NCBI RefSeq assembly: GCF_003226535.1
Contig: NZ_QKOB01000002.1
Coordinates: 354,666-418,665, forward strand
DNA length: 64,000 nucleotides
Direction of reading: 5' to 3'
DNA from: Meiothermus sp. Pnk-1
GTDB taxonomy: Bacteria; Deinococcota; Deinococci; Deinococcales; Thermaceae
Positions within the stretch are counted from its first letter, which is position 1. Every line of letters begins with the position of its first letter. Below the pieces are notes generated by a model, which was given only the letters and a program-made list of their open reading frames with translations, did not search any database and was not told the DNA's origin. A program made the position numbers and the translations under genes. Below, one piece after another: positions 36,337 to 45,710 of this stretch.

Positions 36337-38628
36337 ATGCGAATCAAGAAAATAGGGGTTGTCGGTGCGGGAACGATGGGTGGGGCCATTGCGGCTCTGG
36401 CCGCTTCGGCGGGGGTTCCGGTGGTGTTGCTCGACATCCCGGGGCAGCAAGACAAGCTCGAGCTGGTCAAGAAGGGCCTCGAGCGGCAACTGAAGAGTAA
36501 GCCCGCGGCCTTCATGGACAAAAGCCGGGCCAGCCTGATCGAGCTCGGTACCACTGAGGAGCTCACCAAGCTCAAAGACTGTGACTGGATCGTCGAGGTC
36601 ATCATCGAGAAACCCGAGCCCAAACAGGAGCTTTTCGCCAAGCTCGAGGCGGTCGCCCCGCAGGCGATCGTCTCCTCCAACACCTCCGGCATCCCTATGC
36701 GGATTTTGCTCGAGGGCCGCTCGGAAGGCTTTCGTAAGCGATTCCTGGGCACCCACTTCTTCGCTCCGGTGCGCTACTTGCACCTCTTGGAGCTGATCCC
36801 CACCCCCGAGACCGATCCCCAGGTGGTCGAGGCAATGCGCCACTTCGGCGAGCGCATCCTGGGCAAGGGCACGGTGATCTGTAAAGATGCCCCTGGCTTC
36901 ATCGCCAACCGGCTTGGCGTGTACGGTATGACCCAGGCCATGCGGCTGATGATGGAGGAGGGGCTTACCATTGATGAGGTGGACGCCCTCACCGGCCCCT
37001 TGGTGGGCCGCCCCAAGTCGGCCACCTTCCGCACCGGGGACATCTCCGGGTTAGACGTGCTCAAACTGGTCTCCACCGAGCTTGCCCACACCACCGGGGA
37101 AGACTTCCGCATGCCCGACTGGGTGGAGAACCTGATCCAGCAGGGCAACCTTGGCGAGAAGACCGGGGCGGGCTTTTACAAAAAGGTGGGCAAGGAGATC
37201 CTCACCTACGATTACCGCAGCGGCGAGTACAAGCCGCAGGAAAAGCTGCGCCTGCCGGAGATGGCCGCTATCAAGGACCTACCCCTCTCTGAGCGGCTAA
37301 GGAGGGTGGGAGAACTGCCGGGCAAGTACGGCGCGTTTGCCCGCAAGCTCTTCCTCTTCACCGCGCACTACGCCCTCGAGAAGGCTCCCGAGATCGCCTA
37401 CGACATCCCCTCGGTGGACCGGGCCCTGGAGTGGGGCTTCGCCTGGGAGCAGGGCCCCTTCAAGAACATGGACGCGGTAGGTCTCGACTACCTCCGCCAA
37501 GGCTTCGCCGAGCTGGGCCTAGATGAGCCGGAGCTCTTGAAGAAAGCCCAGGGGAGTTTTTACAAGGATGGTACCTATCTGGGCTTTGACGGACAGTACT
37601 ACCCCATTCCCAAAAACCCTGCCCACATCACGGCCTCGGGGCTGCGCAAAGCCGGAAAGGTGATCCTAGAGGGCAAGGAAACCGCCCTGCTCGACCTGGG
37701 GGACGGGGTAGCTCTTTTCGAGAACCGAGCTAAGATGGGGACCCTCGGCGAAGGGGTGCTCCGAGAACTGCACAAAGCCCTCGACTGGATAGAGCGGAGC
37801 GATTACCGCGGTTTGGTGCTCTCCCACGACGATCCCCGTACCTACTCGGCGGGCGCTAACTTGGCCCTGGTCCTGATGGGGGCGCAGGAAGGCGATTGGG
37901 ACGAGATGGCCCGGGCTGTGCACACCTTCCAGCAGACCGCCATGCGGCTGCGCCGCTCGCCCTTCCCGGTGGTCTCGGCTCCTTTTGGCCTCACGTTGGG
38001 CGGTGGGGCCGAGTTCAGCCTGCACTCCGACCTCATCCAGGCCCACGCCGAGCTGTACATGGGATTGGTCGAGGTGGGCGTGGGCCTGATCCCGGCGGGT
38101 GGGGGCACCAAGGAGATGCTATTCCGTTTCACCCAGGAGTTATCTGCCTACGGTCCCGACATCGACCTCTTTGAGGGGGTGAAGCGGGCTTTCCAGATGA
38201 TCGCCCTGGCCCAGACCTCCACCAGCGCTCTCGAGGCCCGCAACATGGGCTTCCTGCGCCACGGCGATGGTATCAGCATGAACCGCGATACCCTCATCTC
38301 CGACGCCAAGACCCGAGTGTTGGCCTTGGCCGAGGGCTACGTGCCCCAGCCCCCTATGAAGATTCGCGCCCTGGGGGCCGAGGGCATCGGCAACCTGCGT
38401 TACGCGCTGTGGCAGTTCCAGGAAGCCGGCCAGGCCTCCGAGCACGATGTCCGCATCGGCGCCGAGCTGGCCTACGTGCTCTGCGGCGGGGACGGCCCGC
38501 CCCGCGAGGTGAGCGAGCAGGATATCCTCGACCTCGAGCGCGAGGCCTTCCTCAAGCTCTTGGGCACCCGCAAGACCCAAGAGCGCATCGCCCACACCCT
38601 CAAGACCGGGAAGCCGCTGCGGAATTAG
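36337..38628 (+). CDS. 3-Hydroxyacyl-CoA dehydrogenase / enoyl-CoA hydratase fusion
   Basis: A 763-residue bifunctional beta-oxidation enzyme with the dehydrogenase first and crotonase domain last, the reverse of E. coli FadB. NAD-binding GVVGAGTMGGAIAALAAS opens the protein; ICKDAPGFIANRLGVY and GLTIDEVDALTGPLVGRPKS belong to the dehydrogenase; the crotonase part (about residues 440-690) has SAGANLALVLMGAQ and FGLTLGGGAEF. Start at ATG 36337 rather than 36316 because of the GGAGGAG. It works with the thiolase and acyl-CoA dehydrogenase genes further on. Confidence 0.92.
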   Translation: MRIKKIGVVGAGTMGGAIAALAASAGVPVVLLDIPGQQDKLELVKKGLERQLKSKPAAFMDKSRASLIELGTTEELTKLKDCDWIVEVIIEKPEPKQELFAKLEAVAPQAIVSSNTSGIPMRILLEGRSEGFRKRFLGTHFFAPVRYLHLLELIPTPETDPQVVEAMRHFGERILGKGTVICKDAPGFIANRLGVYGMTQAMRLMMEEGLTIDEVDALTGPLVGRPKSATFRTGDISGLDVLKLVSTELAHTTGEDFRMPDWVENLIQQGNLGEKTGAGFYKKVGKEILTYDYRSGEYKPQEKLRLPEMAAIKDLPLSERLRRVGELPGKYGAFARKLFLFTAHYALEKAPEIAYDIPSVDRALEWGFAWEQGPFKNMDAVGLDYLRQGFAELGLDEPELLKKAQGSFYKDGTYLGFDGQYYPIPKNPAHITASGLRKAGKVILEGKETALLDLGDGVALFENRAKMGTLGEGVLRELHKALDWIERSDYRGLVLSHDDPRTYSAGANLALVLMGAQEGDWDEMARAVHTFQQTAMRLRRSPFPVVSAPFGLTLGGGAEFSLHSDLIQAHAELYMGLVEVGVGLIPAGGGTKEMLFRFTQELSAYGPDIDLFEGVKRAFQMIALAQTSTSALEARNMGFLRHGDGISMNRDTLISDAKTRVLALAEGYVPQPPMKIRALGAEGIGNLRYALWQFQEAGQASEHDVRIGAELAYVLCGGDGPPREVSEQDILDLEREAFLKLLGTRKTQERIAHTLKTGKPLRN

Positions 38629-38686
38629 GGGGCTTTGCCAATGAGCTAGCGGCTCAGGACGTAGAACTTCTTGCTACACTCGACGC

Positions 38687-38911
38687 ATGAACTACCGTGA
38701 TTACATTACTCTCGAGCCCGGCAAGCGCAGCGGGAAGCCCTGCATTCGCGGGATGCGGATCACAGTGTACGACGTACTGGAATACCTAGCGAGCGGAATG
38801 AGCGTGGAAGAAATCTTAGATGACTTTCCCTATCTGACCCGTGAGGACATCCAGGCGTGTCTGGCCTACGCGGCTGACCGCGAGAAGACCCAGATGGTGG
38901 TAGCGGCTTGA
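38687..38911 (+). CDS. DUF433 protein, antitoxin-like
   Basis: A 74-residue protein of the DUF433 family (VapB-type antitoxins): GKPCIRGMRITVYDVLEYL followed by MSVEEILDDFPYLTREDIQA, the usual winged-helix pattern. It overlaps the next gene by 4 nt in a TTGA junction. The pair interrupts the beta-oxidation genes. Confidence 0.85.
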   Translation: MNYRDYITLEPGKRSGKPCIRGMRITVYDVLEYLASGMSVEEILDDFPYLTREDIQACLAYAADREKTQMVVAA

Positions 38912-39240
38912 AATTGCTGCTGGATCACAACCTCTCGCCCAAGCTGGTCTCGAGGCTGGCTGATCTTTACCCCGGTTCGAGCCATGTGTATTTGCTGGGC
39001 CTTGAGACCGCTGATGACCGCGCGGTATGGGAGTATGCCCGGCAGGAAGGCTACACAGTGGTTAGCAAAGACTCCGATTACAACGACCTGTCGCTGCTGC
39101 TGGGTTTCCCACCCAAGCCGGTTTGGATACGACGGGGGAACTGCTCGGTGCGCGAGATTGAGGCCACACTACGGGTCCATCATGCCGAGGTCGCGAGCTT
39201 CCTCGAGGACCCTGAAAGCGGGATTTTGATCTTGTTGTAA
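38908..39240 (+). CDS. DUF5615 PIN-like protein, toxin-like
   Basis: A 110-residue PIN-like (Mut7-C-related) protein that pairs with DUF433 proteins in many genomes. It starts KLLLDHNLSP with the first Asp, then SKDSDYNDL and PVWIRRGNCS, all family features. TTG start overlapping the upstream stop. Predicted RNase toxin, though activity of this family is little tested. Confidence 0.85.
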   Translation: MKLLLDHNLSPKLVSRLADLYPGSSHVYLLGLETADDRAVWEYARQEGYTVVSKDSDYNDLSLLLGFPPKPVWIRRGNCSVREIEATLRVHHAEVASFLEDPESGILILL

Positions 39241-39245
39241 GCGAG

Positions 39246-39890
39246 GTGAGGCTTGAGGTGATTCGGCACTTCGTGGCCCTCGGCGACAGCTTCACCGAAG
39301 GAGTAGGCGACCCGGTGGAGGGAATTGCCTTGCGCTCCGCCCACGACTGGCTGGCCGAGGGGATGCGGGCGGCCAGCCCCGGCCTGCGCTACACCAACCT
39401 CGCCAGCCGGGGGCTGCGCGCCGGGGAAATCCGCGCCCAGCAGCTCCAGCGCGGGCTCAGTCTGGGGCCCGACTTCGTGAGCATCGTCGCGGGGGCCAAC
39501 GACTGCCTTAAAGAGCCCTTCGATGTCGATAGCCTGCGGGCCGAGCTCAACCTGATGTTTGGCGCTTTCCAGAGTATCGGGGCGCAGCTCTTCACCGCCA
39601 CGCTGCCCAACTTCACGCTGCGCCTTGAGCTCCCGGACGGCGTGCGCGAGCGCGTGAGGCGCAACCTCGAGGCCGCCAACCACATCCTCCATGACCTTGC
39701 CGGGCGCTACGATGCGATCTTCTTCGACTTCTGGGAGAGCGAACTGGACAAAAATCCAGCCCTTTGGAGCGAAGACGGGGTGCACCCCAACGCCAGGGGC
39801 TACCTCGAGATCGCCCGGCAGGTGGCGGTGGTGCTCGAGCGGCCCGGCATCGCGCTGTGGGTGCCGGTGGCGCAGGAGGAGGGGAGATGA
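39246..39890 (+). CDS. SGNH/GDSL-family esterase
   Basis: A 214-residue SGNH hydrolase. Block I FVALGDSFTEGVGD (Ser nucleophile), block III GANDC, and block V DGVHPNARGY (Asp-His pair) are all present. No signal peptide, so cytoplasmic; it may be a (thio)esterase. GTG start 5 nt after the toxin-like gene; its stop overlaps the next start (ATGA). Placement before a DUF4442 protein and thiolase suggests a link to acyl metabolism. Confidence 0.86.
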   Translation: MRLEVIRHFVALGDSFTEGVGDPVEGIALRSAHDWLAEGMRAASPGLRYTNLASRGLRAGEIRAQQLQRGLSLGPDFVSIVAGANDCLKEPFDVDSLRAELNLMFGAFQSIGAQLFTATLPNFTLRLELPDGVRERVRRNLEAANHILHDLAGRYDAIFFDFWESELDKNPALWSEDGVHPNARGYLEIARQVAVVLERPGIALWVPVAQEEGR

Positions 39891-40378
39891 CCACGGTTTT
39901 TCCCAAGGCCAAGGCCGAGTCCTGGCGCACCCGCCTGTGGCGCTGGGGCTTCAACCTGTTCCCGGCCTACCGGGGCACCGGCGGGCGGGTGACCTACATC
40001 GCCCCCGACTGGAAGGAGGTTCACGTGGCGCTGCCGCTCAACTGGTGCACGCGCAATTATGTGGGCACAATCTTCGGGGGAAGCCTGTACGGCGCCATCG
40101 ACCCCATCTACATGCTCATGCTCATCCAGCTGCTGGGACCCGACTACATCGTGTGGGACAAGGCGGCCACCATCCGCTTCCGCAAGCCAGGGAAATCGAC
40201 GCTCTACGCCCGCTTCGTGCTCACCGAAGAGGAGTTGGGGACCATCCGTACCCTCACCGCGCAGAACCCCTCGGTGGACCGGGTCTACCCGGTGGATCTG
40301 GTGGACAAGGACGGCGTGGTTCACGCCTCCTTCGAAAAAACCCTCTACATCCGTAGGAAGACAAAGGAGCCAAGATGA
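39887..40378 (+). CDS. DUF4442 (hotdog-fold) protein
   Basis: A 163-residue protein of the DUF4442 family, which has the hotdog fold of acyl-CoA thioesterases. Recognisable segments: [19 protein letters not shown] and [24 protein letters not shown] precedes the ATG. It overlaps both neighbours by 4 nt (ATGA), so it is tightly coupled to the thiolase; a CoA-thioester role is likely, exact activity unknown. Confidence 0.8.
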   Translation: MTTVFPKAKAESWRTRLWRWGFNLFPAYRGTGGRVTYIAPDWKEVHVALPLNWCTRNYVGTIFGGSLYGAIDPIYMLMLIQLLGPDYIVWDKAATIRFRKPGKSTLYARFVLTEEELGTIRTLTAQNPSVDRVYPVDLVDKDGVVHASFEKTLYIRRKTKEPR

Positions 40379-41547
40379 AAGAAGCCGTGATCGTCAGTGC
40401 AGTCCGCAGCGCCGTAGGGCGCGGCAAGAGCGATGGGGCGCTGGCCAGCGTTCACCCCATCGACCTCTCGGCCACCGTGATGCGAGCCGCCGTCGAAAAA
40501 GCCGGGGTAGCCCCCGAGGTCGTCGAGGATGTGCAGTGGGGCTGTGCGATGCCCGAGGCCAGCCAGGGCCTCAACATCGCCCGTCTGGCGCTGCTGCGCG
40601 CCGGGTTCCCGGTCGAGGTCACCGGGGCCACCATCAACCGCTTTTGCTCCTCGGGCCTGCAGAGCATCGCCTACGGGGCGCAGGCCATCCTCTCGGGCAT
40701 GAACGAGGTGGTGCTGGCCGGGGGGGTGGAGATGATGAGCCAGGTGCCCATGTCGGGCTACCACACCCAGCTTCACCCCGAGCTGACCGAGGCTTACATC
40801 GGCATGGGTTTCACCGCCGAGCGGGTAGCCCAGCGCTGGGGGGTGACCCGCGAGGACCAGGACGCCTGGGCCTACGGCTCGCACCAGAAGGCCCTCAAGG
40901 CGCAGGCCGAGGGCAAGTTCGAGGGGGAGATCGTGCCGGTGGCGGTGAAACGGGTGAGCTGGAAGGGAGCCAAGAAGCAGGTCGAGGAGACCTACTTCGC
41001 CAAGGACGAGATCCCCCGCGCGGATACCAGCCTCGAGCGCCTGGCCAAGCTCAAGCCGGCCTTCAAGGAGGGCGGCACCGTGACCGCCGGCAACGCCTCG
41101 CCCTACTCCGACGGGGCCGCCGCGGTGCTCTTGATGAGCCGCGAGAAGGCCGATGAGCTGGGGCTCAAGCCGCTGGCCCGCTTCGTGAGCTTCGCTACCG
41201 GGGGCGTAGACCCCGACATCATGGGCGTGGGGCCGATCAAGGCCGTGCCCAAGGCGCTGGCCAAGGCCGGCATCGGGCTCGAGGACATCAAGCTCATCGA
41301 GTTCAACGAGGCCTTCGCTGCACAGGTGCTGGCGGTGATGCGCGAGCTCGGCTTCAACCCCGAGATCGTCAACGTCAACGGCGGGGCCATCGCGCTGGGC
41401 CACCCCCTGGGGGCGACGGGGGCCAAGCTCACCACCCAGCTCATCCATGAACTCGGGCGGCGCGGCGGCGGGCTGGGCCTGGTGACGATGTGCATCGGCG
41501 GGGGGATGGGGGCGGCGGGGGTGTTTGAGGTCTACCCGAAGGGGTAG
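40375..41547 (+). CDS. fadA: Acetyl-CoA acyltransferase (thiolase)
   Basis: The 390-residue thiolase cleaves 3-ketoacyl-CoA in beta-oxidation. Nucleophilic Cys is in [15 protein letters not shown] (about residue 88), the catalytic His in [15 protein letters not shown] and the second Cys in MCIGGGMG. It works downstream of the dehydrogenase-hydratase fusion. The symbol is by function; an acetoacetyl-CoA thiolase role cannot be ruled out. Confidence 0.92.
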   Translation: MKEAVIVSAVRSAVGRGKSDGALASVHPIDLSATVMRAAVEKAGVAPEVVEDVQWGCAMPEASQGLNIARLALLRAGFPVEVTGATINRFCSSGLQSIAYGAQAILSGMNEVVLAGGVEMMSQVPMSGYHTQLHPELTEAYIGMGFTAERVAQRWGVTREDQDAWAYGSHQKALKAQAEGKFEGEIVPVAVKRVSWKGAKKQVEETYFAKDEIPRADTSLERLAKLKPAFKEGGTVTAGNASPYSDGAAAVLLMSREKADELGLKPLARFVSFATGGVDPDIMGVGPIKAVPKALAKAGIGLEDIKLIEFNEAFAAQVLAVMRELGFNPEIVNVNGGAIALGHPLGATGAKLTTQLIHELGRRGGGLGLVTMCIGGGMGAAGVFEVYPKG

Positions 41548-41594
41548 AGCCCCTCGCTCACCCCTTGCTTACGTAGCCTTGCTACCTTGGGCTT

Positions 41595-41921
41595 ATGGCA
41601 TGGGTGTTATTGCTCATCGCAGGGCTTTTGGAGACCGCTTGGGCCATCGGGCTCAAGTACACCGAGGGCTTCACCCGCTTCTGGCCGAGCGTATTCACGG
41701 GGGTAGCCATCCTGGGTAGCATGTACTTGTTGTCGCTGGCCGCTCGGACGCTTCCCATCGGGACTGCATACGCCGTCTGGGTAGGGATTGGAGCCCTGGG
41801 GGCGGCGGTGCTGGGGATTGTCCTCTTCCAGGAGACGCTTTCCCTGGCCCGGGCCCTGTTCCTCATTTTGTTGCTGGCCTCGATCGTGGGGCTCAAGTTG
41901 ACCGCGGGGAGCCCTGCATGA
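41595..41921 (+). CDS. SMR-family exporter, SugE/Gdx type
   Basis: A 108-residue four-helix membrane protein of the small multidrug resistance family. The central Glu is in [16 protein letters not shown], and this [13 protein letters not shown] pattern fits the SugE/Gdx subgroup, whose studied members export guanidinium. TGC-TACCTT ends 6 nt before the ATG, so it is likely leaderless. I see no guanidine riboswitch in the 47-nt gap before it. Confidence 0.85.
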   Translation: MAWVLLLIAGLLETAWAIGLKYTEGFTRFWPSVFTGVAILGSMYLLSLAARTLPIGTAYAVWVGIGALGAAVLGIVLFQETLSLARALFLILLLASIVGLKLTAGSPA

Positions 41922-42556
41922 GAGGAGGGCTGCTGGTAGGGGCTCTGCTCTTCGGGCTCAGCGCTTGCGTGCCCGCGCCTCGCGGTAGCGTCTCTACTTT
42001 CCCTCTTGCCCTCGAGCCCGGTCGGGTACTGCCGGTGTCGCCGGGAGGGCGCTGGTACGTGCAGGGCCTATATGACCAGGCCTCCTATCGGGCCCAGGCT
42101 GTGTTTTTGGCCAACGGGGAACTGGCCCGACGTCAGATCGCCCCCCTTCCCGGTTCCGCCGCAGCTGCGTTTGGCGTAGACCCTTTGGAGGGATTACGCT
42201 TTTTCGATCCCTTTGGGGGGTGTGACGGTCCAAGAGGGGAGCAGGCCACGAGGTTTCGCCTCCAGCTCGAGGAAGCGCCCCCTGGCTGGTCGGTAGGACT
42301 GTTTTCCGCGGCTTTCCTCCTGCGCTGCGCCGAGCCGGTCGAGCACCCCTTGCCCGGCCTCCACGGCAACGACCCCGAACGACCGGCTATGGTGATTAGC
42401 CTGGAGTTTACCCTGGCGCTGCGGCTTCTATACGCGGTGGATATCCCCTCGAGCACCCCGCCGGGAAGCTACCCGCTGCGGCTGAAGGTGACCTATTACC
42501 CCTCGGGCCGCACCGTTACCGAAACCCTCCTCTTCCAGGTCCAGCCTTCTCGCTAA
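41918..42556 (+). CDS. Predicted lipoprotein, unknown function
   Basis: A 212-residue exported protein, probably lipid-anchored: a short hydrophobic signal ends with LSAC (Cys17). The remainder looks beta-rich without a family I recognise; a segment [11 protein letters not shown] and a later RCAEP could form a disulfide. The ATGA overlap with the exporter gene suggests co-transcription. Confidence 0.7.
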   Translation: MRGGLLVGALLFGLSACVPAPRGSVSTFPLALEPGRVLPVSPGGRWYVQGLYDQASYRAQAVFLANGELARRQIAPLPGSAAAAFGVDPLEGLRFFDPFGGCDGPRGEQATRFRLQLEEAPPGWSVGLFSAAFLLRCAEPVEHPLPGLHGNDPERPAMVISLEFTLALRLLYAVDIPSSTPPGSYPLRLKVTYYPSGRTVTETLLFQVQPSR

Positions 42557-42569
42557 GGGGCTTTCCTCA

Positions 42570-42614
42570 TTGACCAAAGGGCGGTTCGCGGATAAAATTT
42601 GACCGAGTATAAGA
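42570..42614 (+). promoter_or_regulatory. Promoter and operator-like motif of the acyl-CoA dehydrogenase gene
   Basis: TTGACC (42570-42575), 17 nt, TAAAAT (42593-42598). Overlapping the last base of the -10 is TTTGACCGAGTATAAGA (42598-42614), which resembles the motif before the beta-oxidation fusion gene. A repressor of fatty-acid genes is the likely ligand, by analogy with FadR/PaaR-type regulators of Thermus. Confidence 0.7.
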
Positions 42615-42640
42615 TTGTATCTAGTCGACCGAGGTGAGGC

Positions 42641-44377
42641 ATGATCGCAGATCGCAAGTTGGTGAAAAAGGGCGGTGGCTGGCTGCTGGAGAGGCCCGAA
42701 GGCATTTTCACCCCTGAGGACTTTGACGAGGTGACGCGGGAGATCATCAAGACCACCCGTACCTTTGTCGAGCGCGAGTACCGGCCGGTAGCCGAGCGCC
42801 TCGAGCACGGCGAGCTCGAGCTCAACGTCCCCCTGATACGCAAGGCCGGCGAGCAGGGCCTGTTGGGCATCGAGGTGCCCGAGGAGTACGGCGGCCTGGA
42901 CCTTCCCAAGACCATCTCCACCGTGGTGGCGGAGGCGCTCTCGCCTACCGGCGGCTTCAGCGTGACCTATGGGGCCCACACCTCTATCGGCACCCTCCCC
43001 CTGGTCTACTTCGGCACCCCCGAGCAGAAGGCCAAGTACCTCCCCAAGCTGGCCAGCGGCGAGTGGATCGCCGCCTACTGCCTCACCGAGCCGCAATCCG
43101 GCTCCGATGCGATGGGAGCCAAAACCCGTGCCGAACTCAGCGAGGACGGCAAGCACTACATCCTCAACGGCACCAAGATGTGGATTTCCAACGCCGGTTT
43201 CGCCCACCTCTTCACCGTATTTGCCAAGACCAAAGAGGGGCTCACCGCCTTCTTGGTCGAGCGGGACACGCCGGGGCTGCGCTTCGGAGGCGAGGAGAAG
43301 AAGATGGGCATCAAGGCCTCGAGCACCCGCCAGGTCTTCTTCGAGGATGTACGGGTTCCTGTCGAGAACGTGCTGGGTGAGCTGGGCAAGGGGCACAAAA
43401 TCGCCTTCAACGTGCTCAACGTGGGCCGCTACAAGCTGGGGGCGGGGGCCATCGGCGGAGCCAAGGAGGCCCTGGAGCTTTCCGCCAAGTACGCCAAAGA
43501 GCGGATCGCTTTCGGTCATCCTATCGCCCACTTCGGCCTCATCCAGCACAAGCTCGCCGAAATGGCCGCGCGCATTTTCGCCGGAGAAAGCGCCGTCTAC
43601 CGCACTATGGGGCTGATCGACGAGGCCTTGGAGGGCAAAACCGGGGCCGAGGCGGTGCTGGCGGGTATCGAGGAATATGCCATTGAGGCCAGCATCATCA
43701 AGGTGTTGGGTTCAGAGATCCTCGACTACTGCGTGGACGAGGGGGTGCAGATCCACGGTGGCTACGGCTACAGCGCCGAGTACCCCATCGAGCGGGCCTA
43801 CCGCGACAGCCGGATCAACCGCATCTTCGAGGGCACCAACGAGATCAATCGCCTCTTGATCCCCGGCATGCTACTGAGGCGGGCCATGAAGGGCGAGCTG
43901 CCGCTGGTAGACGCCGCCACGAAGCTGCAAAAGGAACTCATGGAGCCCTCTTTCGACCAGCCCGATGACCTCGAGCTCGCCCAGATCGAAAACCTCAAGA
44001 AGCTGGTGCTGATGACGAGCGGCTTGGCGGCCTTGAAGTACACCACCAAGCTCGAGGAGGAGCAGGAGATCCTGGCCACCGCTGCCGACATCCTCATCGA
44101 CATCTACGCCGCCGAGTCCATGCTGCTGCGCTCGCGCCGCTTAGGGGGTGGGGTCTACGCCGACATGACCACCCTCTACCTCTACCAGGCCCTCGACCGC
44201 GCCCAGGCGGCTGTCCTCGGCGTACTGCCCCGCCTGGCCGAGGGCGACGAGCTGCGGGGGATGGCCTCTGCCGTGCGCCGCCTGACCAAGCACGAGCCCA
44301 CCGACCTCGTGGAGCTGCGCCGCCGCATCGCCCAGAAGGTGCTCGAGGCTGAGGGTTATCCGCAGCCCAGAGCTTGA
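42641..44377 (+). CDS. Acyl-CoA dehydrogenase (long-type)
   Basis: The 578-residue flavoenzyme makes trans-2-enoyl-CoA, the first step of beta-oxidation. It has CLTEPQSGSDAMGAKT, WISNAG, and the C-terminal YSAEYPIERAYRDSRI with the Glu region and FEGTNEINR. A 150-residue C-terminal helical extension beyond the usual 380-residue core resembles VLCAD-type enzymes. GAGGTGAGG precedes the ATG. A perfect terminator follows. Confidence 0.93.
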   Translation: MIADRKLVKKGGGWLLERPEGIFTPEDFDEVTREIIKTTRTFVEREYRPVAERLEHGELELNVPLIRKAGEQGLLGIEVPEEYGGLDLPKTISTVVAEALSPTGGFSVTYGAHTSIGTLPLVYFGTPEQKAKYLPKLASGEWIAAYCLTEPQSGSDAMGAKTRAELSEDGKHYILNGTKMWISNAGFAHLFTVFAKTKEGLTAFLVERDTPGLRFGGEEKKMGIKASSTRQVFFEDVRVPVENVLGELGKGHKIAFNVLNVGRYKLGAGAIGGAKEALELSAKYAKERIAFGHPIAHFGLIQHKLAEMAARIFAGESAVYRTMGLIDEALEGKTGAEAVLAGIEEYAIEASIIKVLGSEILDYCVDEGVQIHGGYGYSAEYPIERAYRDSRINRIFEGTNEINRLLIPGMLLRRAMKGELPLVDAATKLQKELMEPSFDQPDDLELAQIENLKKLVLMTSGLAALKYTTKLEEEQEILATAADILIDIYAAESMLLRSRRLGGGVYADMTTLYLYQALDRAQAAVLGVLPRLAEGDELRGMASAVRRLTKHEPTDLVELRRRIAQKVLEAEGYPQPRA

Positions 44378-44391
44378 GCGCGGTTGTGACC

Positions 44392-44419
44392 AATACCCCC
44401 GCGGTTTTGCGGGGGTATT
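44392..44419 (+). terminator. Intrinsic terminator after the acyl-CoA dehydrogenase gene
   Basis: AATACCCCCGC and GCGGGGGTATT form a perfect 11-bp stem around GGTTTT. Only GTTATGTTT follows. The NERD gene starts 15 nt later, so its start must be the ATG at 44434. Confidence 0.8.
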
Positions 44420-44433
44420 GTTATGTTTGGGAC

Positions 44434-45084
44434 ATGTCCATTCGGCACGGAACCGCCGGGAAGACTTTGCGGAACAAGCTTTTGATCCTGATGGCCTTCC
44501 TTCTGATCGTAGGAGTGGGTGGATACCTCCTCATTCGGCTGTTCGTACCCCTCCTCGCTCCGGCAGCCCCAATCCTTGCACTGTTCCTCGTTGTCCGGAT
44601 GCTCAGCAGCAAGGAAGTCTCCCGAACAATACGGGCCCTGGGGAAGGGGTACCTCGGGGAGATGACGGTAGGCAAGCACCTCGAGCAGCTCCCTACGGGG
44701 TGGCGCGTCTTTCACGATCTGGACTTGGGCGGCGAGAATGTGGACCACTTGGTGATAGGCCCAGCCGGAATATTCAACGTCGAGGTCAAGAACTACAGCG
44801 GTAAGGTAATTGCCACGCCCAGGGGTCTGTACAACAAAGGCCAGCGCCAGGATGAGGTGGTCAAGCAAGCCTGGCGGCAGTCACACAGGCTGAGGGAGAT
44901 TTTTGGGGTGGAGGTGAAGCCGATTCTGGTATTTGTGGGCGATCAGCTCGAAGGCGATCGAGTCGGGAAACTCCCGGTCAAGCGCCCTGACGAACTCTTG
45001 TCCTACTTCAAGGGGCTGCCCAAGGTTTGGGAATACGCTGAATTCATAGCGGTGGTCCGAAAAGCGGAGCAGTTGGTTAAGTAG
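44434..45084 (+). CDS. NERD-domain nuclease-like membrane protein
   Basis: A 216-residue protein with one or two hydrophobic segments near the N-terminus (LLILMAFLLIVGVGGYLLI and LAPAAPILALFLVV) and a NERD domain behind: GEMTVGKHLEQLPTG, then VDHLVIGPAGIFNVEVKNY, which holds the Asp and ExK of the nuclease-like core. NERD proteins are linked to DNA processing or to plasmids, but the role is unknown. It is followed by the convergent Uma2 gene. Confidence 0.82.
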   Translation: MSIRHGTAGKTLRNKLLILMAFLLIVGVGGYLLIRLFVPLLAPAAPILALFLVVRMLSSKEVSRTIRALGKGYLGEMTVGKHLEQLPTGWRVFHDLDLGGENVDHLVIGPAGIFNVEVKNYSGKVIATPRGLYNKGQRQDEVVKQAWRQSHRLREIFGVEVKPILVFVGDQLEGDRVGKLPVKRPDELLSYFKGLPKVWEYAEFIAVVRKAEQLVK

Positions 45085-45094
45085 GGCTCTTGCA

Positions 45095-45655
45095 TCAGGC
45101 AAGGCCCACGCCCCGGTAAATCTCCTCGAGCCCCACCTTTAGCTCGAGGCAGGGCAGCTCGAGAACGTCGTTGCCCTCGAGGGTTTCGTAGCGCCAGGTG
45201 CCGTCTTCCAGGCGGCGGTAAACCTCGACGAGCCGCTGGTCTTGAGAGACCAGGATGTAGGCGTTGAGGCTGGGGATGGCCTTGTAGCTGTGCAGTTTCT
45301 CGCCCCGGTCGATGGCTTCCGTCGATTCCGACAATACCTCGATGATCCAGCAGGGGAAGCGCTTGAACCGTGAACCATCGCTTCTCTCCTCACAAGTGAG
45401 GAAGAGATCAGGGTAGTATCCCCTTCCACTAGGGGTTTGCAGGATCATGTCGTTGATGAACAGGTCACAGTCCGCGGTTTCGGCGGCATCCAGAATCAGG
45501 CGGTAGAGACGACCGCTGATGCGGTTGTGGAAATCCGTTCCGCCGGCCATGGCGAACAGGTAGCCATCCACGAATTCGTGGCGCACCTGCGAGTGCTGCT
45601 CAAACTCCAGATACTCCTCGAAAGTGGCTTGTCGGACGGGGTTCTGGCGGGCCAT
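45095..45655 (-). CDS. Uma2-family (DUF820) nuclease-like protein
   Basis: A 186-residue protein of the Uma2 family, a restriction-endonuclease-like fold often expanded in thermophiles and cyanobacteria. Catalytic-type residues: the Asp in YYPDLFL and Glu in WIIEVLSEST, followed by RGEKLHSYKAIPSLNAYILV. Function unknown; some are thought to be transposon-derived. TATACT ends 6 nt before the ATG, so probably leaderless. Confidence 0.85.
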   Translation of the reverse strand: MARQNPVRQATFEEYLEFEQHSQVRHEFVDGYLFAMAGGTDFHNRISGRLYRLILDAAETADCDLFINDMILQTPSGRGYYPDLFLTCEERSDGSRFKRFPCWIIEVLSESTEAIDRGEKLHSYKAIPSLNAYILVSQDQRLVEVYRRLEDGTWRYETLEGNDVLELPCLELKVGLEEIYRGVGLA

Positions 45656-45710
45656 AGCTCGAGTATACAGGCGGCGCTTGGTGGCCTGGTAACTTGAGCT
45701 GACCGCACGT

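Noticed and set aside
41548..41594. A guanidine riboswitch before the SugE/Gdx-like gene.
   Set aside because: The gap is only 47 nt and does not show a guanidine-I, II or III fold.
44374..44433. A longer NERD-protein start at 44374.
   Set aside because: It would place 20 residues across a perfect transcription terminator.
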